Assembly: GCF_910592395.1 (NCBI RefSeq)
Contig: NC_088311.1
Coordinates: 18,790,501-18,850,500, forward strand
From: Lineus longissimus
Taxonomy: Eukaryota > Nemertea > Pilidiophora > Heteronemertea > Lineidae
Length of the DNA stretch: 60,000 nucleotides
Direction of reading: 5' to 3'
The position numbers and the translations under genes were made by a program. Under the pieces are notes generated by a model that was not told where the DNA came from, ran no database searches, and saw only the letters and a list, made by a program, of their open reading frames with translations. Shown in pieces: positions 40,305 to 50,796 of the stretch. Position 1 is the stretch's first letter; every line of letters starts with the position of its first letter.

Positions 40305-40625
40305 GGAGGTCGTTGAGCCTATGAAAATCTTCTTCGCTTCACAAAGAAACATTTTGATGTTGTATATCTCTACCTGCTAAAAATCCTCTACTGACTTTTA
40401 AAACTTTTATTTTCTTGTAGTATGTATGAGCATTAATGTTGCGCCAGCCACCCAGATTGAATCGTTGGTATGGTAGGCTATATCATGTTGGATTTGCAAA
40501 TCTTATGTAATGTATACATGTACCTCATGACATTACCACTATGATCCAAATTACTTAGTGCTCGGGTAATGCCAGTGGCTTTTTAGCTCACCTCTTAGCA
40601 GAGGTGAGCTTATCCCATACCGTGG

Positions 40626-40635
40626 CGTCCGTCGT

Positions 40636-40706
<71 letters not shown>

Positions 40707-40715
40707 CGTCGTCCG
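40626..40715. repeat. (CGT)n microsatellite
   Basis: A nearly pure GTC/CGT run of about 90 bp with GTCCGTC interruptions at both ends; part of the CGT/GGTGAGC element. Confidence 0.97.
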
Positions 40716-40832
40716 TTAGCAGGGCACGTTTCGTAACTGTTAGAGCTATTGAGTTGAAACTTGGTACACATGTACCCTTATGTAATGACACCTGGGAGAC
40801 TAAGTTTCGGTCCGATTCGTTTCATGGTTTGG

Positions 40833-41605
40833 CCACCAGGGGGCCAAACGTTAAAAGTGAAAATATGCAATATCTCCCTTAATAGTAGTCGGGAAATTTT
40901 GAAAAAAATATGGTAGGTACTTCTAGCAAAGGTGCATCATATATCCTCCGGGTTTTTGATTTGACCTCCTTTTCAAGGTCACAGAGGTCAAATGGTGTAA
41001 ATTAGCCATTAGGATGTAACGATGGCACGTTTCTAAACTGCAATGACTATTGATACCAAATTTGGTACACATTTACCCCTTAGTCAGGTGATCTCAGGGA
41101 CCAAAGTTTGGTCCAATATGATTCACCACTTGACCACCAGGGGGCAAAATCCAAAAACCTTAAAAATGTGATTATTCCTTAACTTCTTGCCCGATTGCCA
41201 CCAATTTGATATCATGGGTACATCTAACCACCATACAGTATATGTCACACAGGTTTTTAATTTGACCTTCTTGTCAAGGTCACAGAGGTCAAATGGCGTA
41301 AATTCGCCGTCAGGCCGTAACTATGGCACGTTTCTTAACTGTAATGACTATTGATCACAAATTAAGTACACATGTACCCCTTGGTCAGGTGATCTCAGGT
41401 ACCGAAGTTTGGTGCGATCTGATTTGCCGTTTGGCCTCCAGGGAGGGGGCCAAATCCTAAATTCTTCAAAATGCCATTATTCCTAGTAATGACTTGCCCG
41501 ATTGGCACCAATTTTATATCATAGGTACATCTAATTCTAACAACCATTCAATGTGTCACCCGGGTCTTCTTTGATTTGACCTACTTTTCAAGGTCACAGA
41601 GGTCG
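40833..41605 (+). promoter_or_regulatory. CTCF-core and DR3 motif array in repeat copy 2
   Basis: CCACCAGGGGGC occurs at 40833-40844 (within TTTGGCCACCAGGGGGCCAA) and 41134-41145. AGGTCAcagAGGTCA occurs at 40976-40990 and 41277-41291, and with one change at 41591-41605, each preceded by TGACC(T) eight bases upstream. Spacing of about 300 bp follows the repeat unit. Binding is only a hypothesis. Confidence 0.45.
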
Positions 41606-41932
41606 AATGTACTGTAAATTGGCCATTTTGGGGAAATTGTAATTGCTTGGACCTACATCAAACCTAACACTACATGACACAAGACCATGCTCTTTATCCA
41701 TCTTTCCTCCACATGAGGTGAGCACAATGGCCCTGGCCATTTCATTTAGTTAAAGAAGCACACCCGTCCAAATATGAATACGGAAAAAAATGTATACCGG
41801 TATCATCAGAGTGGCATTATCACTGCACTTAAGATTGATGTAACATTCATGTAAATCACAAGTGTACATGTGCATGTCAACTAGGTGACACTTAAAAAGA
41901 TTCCTATACTGATGGTTTTGAATAACGCCCAC

Positions 41933-42388
41933 AATAGTCGTACTTCCACCTATCAAATCCCCGTGTCTTTTGCGCTTACACCTATGAATTGCCGTGTCTA
42001 AATAGACCCGTGTGTCAAATCCTCGTGTCTATTAGCCCCATCGAGCTCGATGGGGCTAATCGGGTGCTAATCGGGGGCTAATTTAGACCCGTGTTCAACA
42101 CGGGTTTTTTGATAGGTGGAATCTGAGTTGACACGGCAATTGCATGTTCTAAGATCCGACGACAGATGGCGCGGTGTAGTTGCCTCGGTATTGCGCATGC
42201 GAAATTCCCCTCCAACGGAAAAGAAACACAGGAGAGCTCCCTACCTACAGCGCACCTATTGCCGGGGCTATTAACCATTATCTAACACCACTGATAGGTG
42301 TAAGTGCGCCCCGGGTTTTTCGACACACGGCGAAGACACGGGTCTTGAAAAAACACGGGGTTTTATGATAGGTGGAACTACGACTATT
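41933..42388. mobile_element. Palindromic TIR element with 30-bp perfect central palindrome
   Basis: The outer ends match inversely over 23 bp with one change (AATAGTCGTACTTCCACCTA at left). Further inward both arms carry CCCCGTGTCTT or CACGGGTCTTG and TTACACCTAT/ATAGGTGTAA words. 42031-42060 (ATTAGCCCCATCGAGCTCGA...) is a perfect 30-bp palindrome. No coding capacity. Confidence 0.75.
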
Positions 42389-42863
42389 ATCAATCATAAA
42401 TTTACTGAAATCCGGCCGCATGTAGCTGAGGTCAGTTGTTTTTTTTTCGGGTCTATCGAGGAGAAATTGTTAACTTAATGGGGTTATGGATTCTCCTAAA
42501 TTCTGTATTGTCTAAAAATGACCATCTTACAACATATCACTGTCACCTCCGAGAAGTATTTAATTTATGAATGTAGGTCTATTATATTTTGGTATGTCAG
42601 TAGGAAAGAGGCTGAAGCAAGGCCTAAGGGCCACTTATTTAGTATTGTTATTATTATTTAATTAGATATGATTTATCTTTTATGAGTGTGGGATGTGGGA
42701 TATACATGTAAGCAGGTCAAGATGAATTTTACGATACGGATTCTTCTTCGAAAATAAAATACAGTGAGAGTCATCTATTGACATCTTGGATCTTAATTGC
42801 AAGTCGTATGCTGCCACTCTGGACTTCTTTGAACACAGCGTCATTGTTTTTACCTTATCATGC
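42389..42863. other. Intergenic, nothing recognised
   Basis: No gene, RNA or repeat identified. Confidence 0.6.
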
Positions 42864-43018
42864 CAGGTGCGTAGCTACATGTTGCTTTTGGTCTTTGCAA
42901 GTGACACTTTTTGAAAATTTTCGGCCGAAATCGCGGTCAAATCGACATTTTTTGGTGACTCCTGCAGGGGCGTTTGCGCACCCCCCCCCCCCTCCTGCCC
43001 TCGCTAGCTACACCCCTG
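42864..43018. mobile_element. Short TIR element with C tract
   Basis: CAGGTGCGTAGCTA at the left end matches the complement of TAGCTACACCCCTG at the right end with two changes. GGGGCGTTTGCGCA and a C run (about 42981-42992) lie near the right end. A 155-bp non-coding miniature element. Confidence 0.6.
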
Positions 43019-45488
43019 TACACTTAAAATTAAAAAGTTCTTTCACAAGTAAAGAAGTGGTTCATCAATTGTGAATGCTTCATAACAAAACAAGACGTAT
43101 ACTTCGTTAATAAATTTGAAGATGTCACCAGATGACCGCGATTAAGTCTCAACGTGGAGTCGTAAAGTGCATCTTTACATTATTACGTAATACATGTGCT
43201 TGGACGTATTATCTGTTGTTTTATATGGACGATCGGATGTTTGGATGCATTAGGTAAGGTGGTACAATTATAACCTCGGTACAGGGTAAAAAACAGCTGG
43301 CAGGTGTAGATGCCCCCTTTAACTCGGTACTCCAACCTCGGTAACATGCAAGTTGAGATGACTGTTTTTGGATGATTCTGCCATTCGAGGAGGATAAAAT
43401 AGCTTCCGCTTACATGCATGACCTGTTGAAACTCCGTTTGTCTGATATATGTGTTAGCGTCTTGGGCTATGACCTGATTCGATCAAGGAGCACCACATAT
43501 TTCTTCTCCTTCCATGATTCAGTACGAATGACGATTGTAGATACAAGAAGACCAAAATAAATCTATCAATTTAATATGTGCTGTTCATAGTCTTATTTTG
43601 CTCTCACAATACGAGCATAATGATTTGAAGTTACCCACTAGTAATCCAGTGCGCGAGACTAGGATGGATGCAAACAAATTAATTTGAATATCAGATACAT
43701 TGACTCAGTCACCAGTACGAAGGTATTTTCCTTTTTTTTTATCAATTATGAATTATTTCTGTATAAAAGGAAAAACTAACGATGTATCAGTGGTCAGAAG
43801 CTAAACAATGTGGTCTTAGGGTTCAAATTACCCCGCCGCGGCCGATAAGTCGATATGCGGGTCAAAAATGCATGGTCCGATTTAAAAATGATCTCCATGT
43901 CCAGACCCTCGAACCCGGAAACTATCACGGTCAAGCAACAACGAATATTTTATGCTTTGAAGAATTATACCATTGTCTATGGGACTTCCGAGTATACATG
44001 TACTAGTTTTATTTTCATCAGAGTCCTGTGAAAAAGTATGCGGCGCTAGATGGCGACAAATTAACTTGGGATGCCTGCATTAGAATATTTTACTTAAGGT
44101 TGAGCCCTCGAGTGGCACTGGCACTTACATACTCTAAAACAGTGGGTCCCTTAGATTTGGGTTGACGGATCGAAGAGCTACCACTGTCAAAGAGCAATCT
44201 CCCAATGAGAGGACCAGCTAAATTTGACAATTACCAATAGCGAGGCTTGGAGCGCATAAGTTATATTATATGGCACGTTTCAAAGGATGCAGTAACTAGT
44301 TTTCAATATGTCGTACTTTGGCAGGGATAGAAATCTGGACCTTTTTAAAATTATTGGCAGTATCTGCGGTGGCACGAAATCGAACTGCGTCGCAATTGCA
44401 AAAATATGCCGTCTGCGTGTCTGTACCCTGCAGTATAACAACATCGCATAATCTGCTTCCAAGGGTTACCCGAGGGGGGGACTCCACCCCCTTCCATATC
44501 TACCTCTAATGACTACAATACCCTTAATTCCCTTAATGCGATTGCGACAACGCGCCTCACTGTCAGTAGCGTAAACGACCAAAACAAAATATTTTGCACG
44601 GAGATGCCGCAAGTGCTGTGCCAGTATTGCTAAATGTATCGCCCTAAGAATCTAAAAAACAACTATTTTGGTCGTTCCTGCTGCACCAACAGTGAAATTA
44701 GTTGTTCTAGCTAAAATGTGGTAAAACATAACCATTAAATGGGTAAAAGAATTAGGCCTACTATTTCGATAGTTGAACTCGAGAGTATAGTAAAAAAATA
44801 TGTTAAGAAATTATTTTAAGTAATCCATATTAAGAGTGTACATGTAGGTTTCCTGAGAAGTCTTGGATCCGTAGAAAGACGGGAGACGCGGTACCACTTT
44901 GTATACATGTAGGTCATAACTTCGATATATTTATTGCGTGCCACCAAAATCGCAAAATCAGCCGTCGAGTGAGGCATAATGCAGCCAGGGCTGTCCGCGC
45001 ACAGAATTGCTCATCGATGTGCAACCGATATAATATATGAAACCAAGTCGCGGATTGATGACATTTTTTTGGCCGGTGATCAAGACTATTGAACTTATTA
45101 TCGCAGCAGCAAATATCGCACGTTTGGGGCACGCTTTATAGGCCATTTCGACAGTTGACAACTCTATTGAGGAAGGCCTGGTAAACAATTGGGCTACCCA
45201 ACGTCAAGCCAAAATAACCCTTGACACAGATATAAGGATAAATACATCCAATAATTATTCGTGAGGCAACAATTCGAAGAATAAGCGAGATTTTTCCAGA
45301 AAAACAAACTCTAGGATAAGATAAACAGCCAATACGATTACTTGACCGACTATCAGTCTGAGAGTATACTCCTCAACTGGCCTAAACCCGGCGACACAGT
45401 CGTTTTAGCAGCCATTTGTCTTGTATACAATTGTGGAACCAACAGTGTATCGACATTTCTCCAAAACGGATCTACATTTTCTGAAAGC
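43019..45488. other. Intergenic region upstream of the C4-like gene
   Basis: No coding homology, RNA gene or repeat structure recognised. The promoter of the downstream gene should lie in its last part, but no convincing TATA or initiator could be chosen. The in-frame sequence from 45342 is open but is not shared with the sister copy, so it is taken as 5' UTR. Confidence 0.5.
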
Positions 45489-45602
45489 ATGATGGCCATC
45501 TTTAAACGGGATCAACTGAAAACCTATGTGGTGGCGTGCGCCTTTTTAGCACTCTGTGGCTGGATGGCTGTTCTGCAAACGAGATATGAACGCAGGATAA
45601 AG
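45489..45602 (+). CDS. C4-like gene copy 1, exon 1 (signal anchor)
   Basis: Encodes MMAIFKRDQLK, the membrane segment and RYERRIK; donor GTAAGA. The sister exon at 53387-53497 is about 80% alike, but sequence upstream of the Met is unrelated. Confidence 0.8.
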
Positions 45603-48600
45603 GTAAGATCGATTCTTTAGTTCTTCAAAGCAAATATCTTGCAAAATACCCCAAGCGGTTGTGGTTGACTAACCGGTATCAGGACACTTCCCCCCTGGAC
45701 ATTTGCCCCCCGGACTTCTGCCCCCGGACTTCTGCCCCCCTAGGACATCTGCCCCCCGGATTTTTGCCCCCCGGACATTAGCCCCCCTAGGACTTCTGCC
45801 TCCCTAGGACATCTGCCCCCCGGATTTTTGCCCCCCGGACATTAGCCCCCCTATGACTTCTGCCCCCTAGGACATCTGCCCCCCGGACATTTGCCCCCGG
45901 ACATTAGCCCCCATAGAATTTCTGAATACATCTTTTCTATTTATAGTAACGATAATTCTATATATAGTAACGTCGCGGAATGCTATTCCGATGCTTGTGA
46001 AGGGATAGGCTTGCGTAGCTAAGCCCGAATAAAAAAAAAGTTAGTTGGCGTCCCCCTTCCTACCCGACAAAGTGCTCGAGAGCCAAAAAAAATGTATAGT
46101 GCATTTTACACTAGAATGTACACCTACCCGGATTTCATCATGATTCAGATTTTTTTTTATTTGCTCAGCAGCTATATTTTCAGCCTTAAAATGAATTAAA
46201 AAAAACAAAAACACCTCCCCCTACCCACCTCCTCCCAGAAGCAAGGACGCTAACCAGCTTTTTTTTAAAGTGGCCTAATGATACTCCTTTTCTGAGAAAT
46301 GCCTCTGTCATACAATGTTTCCGTAAATCTATTTTTAGTACATGTACATGTATATCTGATGTTTTGAAACGTGTTTGTTGTTTGATTAAAATAGAAAACT
46401 TCACATGACACCTCCGTCTCCTTCCACCATCACAACCAATCAAGAAATGAAGTTATAGTACAGGTCAAAGAAGGTAATCATTATTTAAATTATTTTGTGC
46501 TGAAAATTACTGAAGGGTGGCCTACCTGCTACCTTCAGTAATTCTGCTACCTTCAGTAATTTTCATTTAAAAGAAATACAGCAATCCTTACCATTCTTAC
46601 ATTTGACCTATGGATTGCCCTGGAGTAATGCACATAAGTATGCTCTTAAATCTATTAATACAGGCCAAAGCTGATCATCCTGCTACTCTTGGACTGACCG
46701 ACTCATCCAAGTTCTCTTTGACTGTCCCCGGTGGTAAATGTCCGGGGGGCAGACGTCCTAGGGGGGCTAATGTCCGGGGGGAAAATGTCCGGGGGGCAGA
46801 TGTCCTAGGGGGGCAGAAGTCCTAGGGGGGCTAATGTCTGGGAGGCAAAAATCCGGGGGGAAAGATCCGGGGGGCAGATGTCCGGGGGGCAAATGCCCTA
46901 GAATCTGACTAACCATAGGCCTCGTTAGTGCATTAACTGTAAACTGTGGTTCATCATAAATCTAGATGTTTCAGAATGACCAACTCAAAGTCTACTATGT
47001 TGTCTTCACTGAATCATTCCAGCTACTTGAAGAAGAAGGAAGTGTTCGGGTGAAACGTAGTGCCGGATCCTCTGGTCAAACCGTCGGTAGGTAGAACTAA
47101 TCCAATGATTCAACATGGTTCATGGTTAAAAAATGTGACCTCATCTGGCAAAAGGAGGCGGAAGTCGCATATAAGGAAAAGGTGGAAAACAAAATTTTGG
47201 AGAAAATTTTCTTTTTTTTGAAAAATGATTTTAAGACTTTCCTGGGTCATTTCAACTATGTCTAGAGGAGGTGTTTGTGTTAGTATAGACGGATTGAGAT
47301 GTCATTATATATCCCATAAGCAAACTATTTAAAAGTTAATACAGTCTGGTTCAAATACCATGATAAAACCGGTATGATAGATAGTCTAGAAAATCGGGAT
47401 GAAAATAAAATGATTGCCATCATACATAGATAATTTTTTGTCATGTCTGCATAGACGCATACCGTGTCAGTATGAAATTATGTATCCCGGATATGGATTT
47501 AACCCAATTCTTGGTGAAATAAAATAAGGTAGAATTTGGTACTCGTAGCCCAGGTTTATTTGAATAGCCCCTGCATTGTTTGATGCACGGGGATATCAAT
47601 CTATATCATAAGCCCCTTTTCCACTATCAAAAATTGCCGGGCCTTGACCCGGGTCGAGCACGGCTCGGTTAAAAAAAGTGTAATGGAAATGGGTCGACCG
47701 GGCTCGGCACGGTGCCATTTCCATGTGGGCCGAACCCCCCAAAAGGACGTGAGCTCGACCCGGGTCGAGCACGGTTCGGCAATAAAAATGAGCAGTGGAA
47801 ACGCGAACTGGGCCGGGCCCACTTATCTGAGTAATAGTGCGCATGCTCGCTGCCATCTTTAGAGAATTTTACTTACATTCCTAACTCCAAAAATAGGAGA
47901 GTAGCGCTGCTGACAGCGGCCGATGTGGACACCAGAATTTGGCCTGGATATTATTGCGCGCAATGGAAATGGTACAAAACAAGTGGGCCGGGTCCGGACC
48001 GAGCACGGCACAGTTGAACAGGGACAGATTGTGCGGTAGTGGAAAAGGGCCTATAGGCAGGGGCTACAATTAAACCGGGGCTACAAAAAACCCTATTCTA
48101 CCTTATACCGGGACTCCCAATTTAAACGTGCCTTATTTATATCACGTTTATATCACGAGAATGAAGTCTTCAGAATGCCGAGCTTCCAACTTACCGAGCA
48201 GACTGCCCTGGATATTTGAGGTCGATGGCATTTTAACATACTAGAAATAGAGAATAATATACGTACAAAAGCCAGGTTGGTCGTATTTAACTACAATTTG
48301 TCGCCAATAGAGGTCATGCCTACATGTACATCACAGTACATCGAAACTATTTAGGTTTGTTCGACAGATTTACTTATCGCTGCATTGAAACATGACCAAG
48401 TCCTATAACTGTGCATATAAGTCCCCCTCCCCCCCCCCCCAATTGATCCTATAACTCCGACCTATACCCCCCCCCCCCTTAAGTGGTCTGATTATATTTT
48501 ACGATGGCAATTTATTCCTGGTTGGTTTCCATTAATGAATTTCCATTTTCACACTACATGCAGATGACATCGCAAACAAAACTTCTAATCAATATTTTAT

Positions 48601-50796
48601 CTATACAGGTGGCGCTACGTACATTCGCTGGGGTCGTACGGTTTGTCCTGCTGATGCAGAACTAGTGTATGCAGGTAATTATGACTGACAGTCAGTCCTA
48701 CGGGACATTTTCAGCTGGAAGTCTTTATAGTCTGTGCTCCTTAGCAGTCACCGGAATCGATACCAGGGCCCAGTTCTTCAAAACAAAGGGCTATAAACTG
48801 AAGGAGATAACGCCACGTCAAGTTAACGCCGGCTTTAGTGACTTAATGTCGGGGATGAGATTAATATCGTATGTTAACTGGGTCAACGTAGCCCCTTCGT
48901 CATTTAGTTTCTCAATCTTAGTATAGAGGCGCTGCCTCTTTTCTTTTTACAAATACATGTATGTGAAACCGGCGAGCACTGTGATTGGCTGATTGATTCA
49001 CATTTCCACAAGTTCCTTTCCCGTCCCAATAAATAGGGCGCAACGGGGTCCTCGCAGGGGAGTCCGAGCCGAGTTTCGTTTGTGTAACTTGACTGTAGTG
49101 AAATGAGCTTCTGACAGCGCGGTGCACGTGTGCGAAGTGGGCGGAAGTTGCCCGGATTCTTGTATTATGTACTTTTGTGTAGAAGACATCCCTGTGACGT
49201 TCATCTTACGATCATGTTTCATGACATCTAGGATTTTGTAACATTTCAAGTGTGGTATCTGTGATTATAAAGCCGAAGGCAGTGTGCAAACGTGAAACGG
49301 AGTAGTTCGTCGATTCTGTGTACAATGTACATACAGGTGATGTATGTCAGACTTGTTTTACTAGTATCTCATCACGATCACGGATGGAGTGTCTGTCTTT
49401 AGCAGCGTGCTGTTGTGACATGGAGTGGATAGCAACCATCTCCCTATCATCCCTGTACGTCTGATATTGGAGGACGATCATACTACTAGCTCCTGCAGCA
49501 CTTGGAGGTGACGACCTGTTCACCGTCGGATCCCGGTAGCACATCTACCGAAGAAGCTCGACGCAAGTTGAGACGTCGCCGCCCCTCTCCCGCGACATTA
49601 ATTTGGTTTGAGCATCCGGGACCTGGTCTACAAAAACAAATCTTAGGAAAGCAAATAACGGTGTCACAGCACAGGCCACGTAACATAATGTACATACTAA
49701 AGTATTCATTTGCATTTGGTGCTGAAACTGTTACGGTCATTATCTGTTTTTAACAAATTTCACCATGTTGTTTTTATATGAGTTTGCCTAAGTAATTTCC
49801 TTTTTCCACCAGGTTACGGAGGAGCTCAGCACTATACCCATGTAGGTGGCTCTGCCGAGTATATCTGTGTATCCGACAAACCGGAATACACCTCAAAGAC
49901 GGCTGCAGGGGAAGCCGACCGGGCATGGCTGTACGGTGTCGAACTCCAAGTATCCGGTATGAACTTCTTTAGCACTGCCAACGCTGATCCGAATGGCCTC
50001 CACGATTCCGATCTCCGATGTGCCGTATGCAGGAATAGAGTTCGCACCAGCATGGTAAGTTGAACTATACCCTCATCCAGTAATTATTGTGTGTATACCC
50101 TCATCCAGTATTTATAGTGTTTATACCCTCATCCAGTATTTATAGTGTTTATACCCTCATCCAGTATTTATAGTGTTTATACCCTCATCCAGTAATTATT
50201 GCGTCATATGCATACTTAAGAAGTAGATACTACTAGCATATGCAAAGTGTAACGTATTTACTCGTAGTACTGGCAAAATTTATGCAATGTATATTGTATC
50301 AAACATAGATTAAGATTTTCTCAATATGTTTTTTTGTATGGGAACGCGGACGCTCTTTCACTGGGCCACCACGCTCGCAAAACATATTTTAAGGAACCGC
50401 CCATGTTTAACAAAATGGTTCTCTGGACATGCCGCAAACAATATCACTAGTAACTCTAAAAATTGTTCTCAATGCAATATCCCAATACAAAGTCGTTCCC
50501 TCCTGCCTTAGGTATAAACTAAAGCTTCCCCATTTCAGCTCATGATTCCAGGAACGAAATCATGCCCAGGTAACTGGCAGCAGGAGTACTGGGGCTACCT
50601 GATGACGGGACATTACAAACACAAGGCTTCCTACAGCTACGCATGCGTGGATGATGCACCAGAAGCTGGGGGTGAAAATGGCGCCAGAAATGATGACGGA
50701 GGACTGATGTACCACGCACAGGGTTCGTGTGGCTCTCTGCCATGCCCTCCGTACGTCCAAGGCTTCGAGATGACATGTGTTGTTTGCACAAAATAG
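45489..50796 (+). CDS. Short-chain collagen C4-like type II membrane protein, 5 exons (copy 1)
   Basis: About 263 residues. A short basic N terminus (KRDQLK) is followed by one membrane segment (residues about 12-30), then a stem, then RVKR at residues 63-66, a proprotein convertase-type site. After it come the conserved blocks GGATYIRWGRTVCP, GGSAEYICVS, RCAVCRNR, MIPGTKSCP, GYLMTGHYKH, ACVDDAPE, CGSLPCPPY and MTCVVCTK. This ten-cysteine module is shared with the C-terminal domain of short-chain collagen C4-like and many uncharacterised marine invertebrate proteins; no Gly-X-Y repeat was found here. Positive-inside topology suggests an extracellular C terminus that may be shed. All introns are GT-AG with conserved phases. 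ATTAAA at 50857 could be a polyadenylation signal. Function unknown, probably extracellular matrix or recognition. Start: Met at 45489 or 45492, aligned with the sister copy. Confidence 0.85.
45675..46905. mobile_element. Foldback-like element 2 with CCCCCCGGACAT arms and 9-bp TSD
   Basis: Left arm (to about 45920) is a degenerate ~15-17-bp repeat of GCCCCCCGGACATTT or GCCCCCCTAGGACTTCT. The right arm (46733-46905) is its complement (GGGGGGCAGATGTCC). TGACTAACC flanks both sides (45666-45674 and 46906-46914), a clean 9-bp target duplication. Ends begin GGTATCAGGACA at left and, in complement, GATTCTAGGGCA at right. The ~0.8-kb core has no recognisable ORF. It lies in intron 1 of the C4-like gene. 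Drosophila FB elements and MULE-type elements also make 8-9-bp duplications; assignment is only by analogy. Confidence 0.82.
46975..47086 (+). CDS. C4-like gene copy 1, exon 2 (stem and RVKR site)
   Basis: Acceptor tgtttcag and donor GTAGGT. Encodes NDQLKVYYVVFTESFQLLEE, then EGSVRVKRSAGSSGQTV plus one base. The RVKR-S junction is the likely convertase cleavage point. Confidence 0.85.
47524..48106. mobile_element. Outer TIR element (host of a nested insertion)
   Basis: ATAAGGTAGAAT at 47524-47535 and ATTCTACCTTAT at 48095-48106 are exact complements. The similarity continues inward (GTAGCCCAGGTTTA, TAGCCCCTG against CAGGGGCTAC, TTAAACCGGGGCTAC) over about 49 bp. Lies in intron 2 of the C4-like gene. 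Confidence 0.72.
47609..48055. mobile_element. Inner MITE-like element nested in the outer one
   Basis: Ends TAAGCCCCTTTTCCACTAT and GTAGTGGAAAAGGGCCTAT are imperfect complements. The interior has repeated GACCCGGGTCGAGCACGGCT-type GC-rich words in both orientations. No coding capacity. Confidence 0.7.
48418..48480. repeat. Two C tracts in a CTCCGACCTATA context
   Basis: C runs around 48424-48440 and 48466-48478. The second follows CTCCGACCTATA, as does another C run at 22297-22307, so a small dispersed repeat may carry the tract. Confidence 0.55.
48609..48674 (+). CDS. C4-like gene copy 1, exon 3
   Basis: Acceptor ctatacag and donor GTAATT; encodes GATYIRWGRTVCPADAELVY then A. It opens the conserved extracellular module. 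Confidence 0.88.
49813..50054 (+). CDS. C4-like gene copy 1, exon 4
   Basis: Acceptor ccaccag and donor GTAAGT. 242 bp covering YGGAQHYTHVGGSAEYICVS through RCAVCRNRVRTSM. The donor is followed at once by five 28-bp repeats (50067-50205). Confidence 0.9.
50067..50205. repeat. 28-bp tandem repeat, five copies
   Basis: ATACCCTCATCCAGTATTTA-starting units at 50067, 50095, 50123, 50151 and 50179; the middle three are identical and the outer two share ATTATTG variants. It sits 12 bp after a splice donor and is absent from the sister copy. Confidence 0.95.
50539..50796 (+). CDS. C4-like gene copy 1, terminal exon 5
   Basis: Acceptor catttcag. Encodes LMIPGTKSCPGNW, GYLMTGHYKHKASY, GSCGSLPCPPYVQGFEMTC then VVCTK and TAG (50794-50796). 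It holds six of the ten cysteines. It has no counterpart in copy 2. Confidence 0.9.
   Translation, partial: LMIPGTKSCPGNWQQEYWGYLMTGHYKHKASYSYACVDDAPEAGGENGARNDDGGLMYHAQGSCGSLPCPPYVQGFEMTCVVCTK

Larger units (their letters stand above)
40585..41755 (+). mobile_element. CGT/GGTGAGC dispersed repeat, copy 2
   Basis: The 5' end is a perfect hairpin, AGCTCACCTCT-TAGC-AGAGGTGAGCT (40585-40610), then a GTC/CGT run (40626-40715), then units starting GGCACGTTTC at 40727, 41024 and 41326 (spacing near 300). The 3' end is GAGGTGAGCACAATGGCCCT then GGCCATTTCATTT. A long Arg-only or Arg-rich reading across the CGT run is low-complexity noise. Confidence 0.85.

Noticed and set aside
40588-40882. Overlapping ORFs on both strands encoding long Arg runs
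   Set aside because: They are translations of the (CGT)n microsatellite, with no conserved sequence outside the run.
45342-45488. Longer N terminus for the C4-like protein starting at 45342
   Set aside because: Not shared with copy 2, and it would place about 50 non-conserved residues before the signal anchor.
50067-50205. CRISPR-like direct repeats of 28 bp
   Set aside because: Units are contiguous with no unique spacers; a minisatellite.
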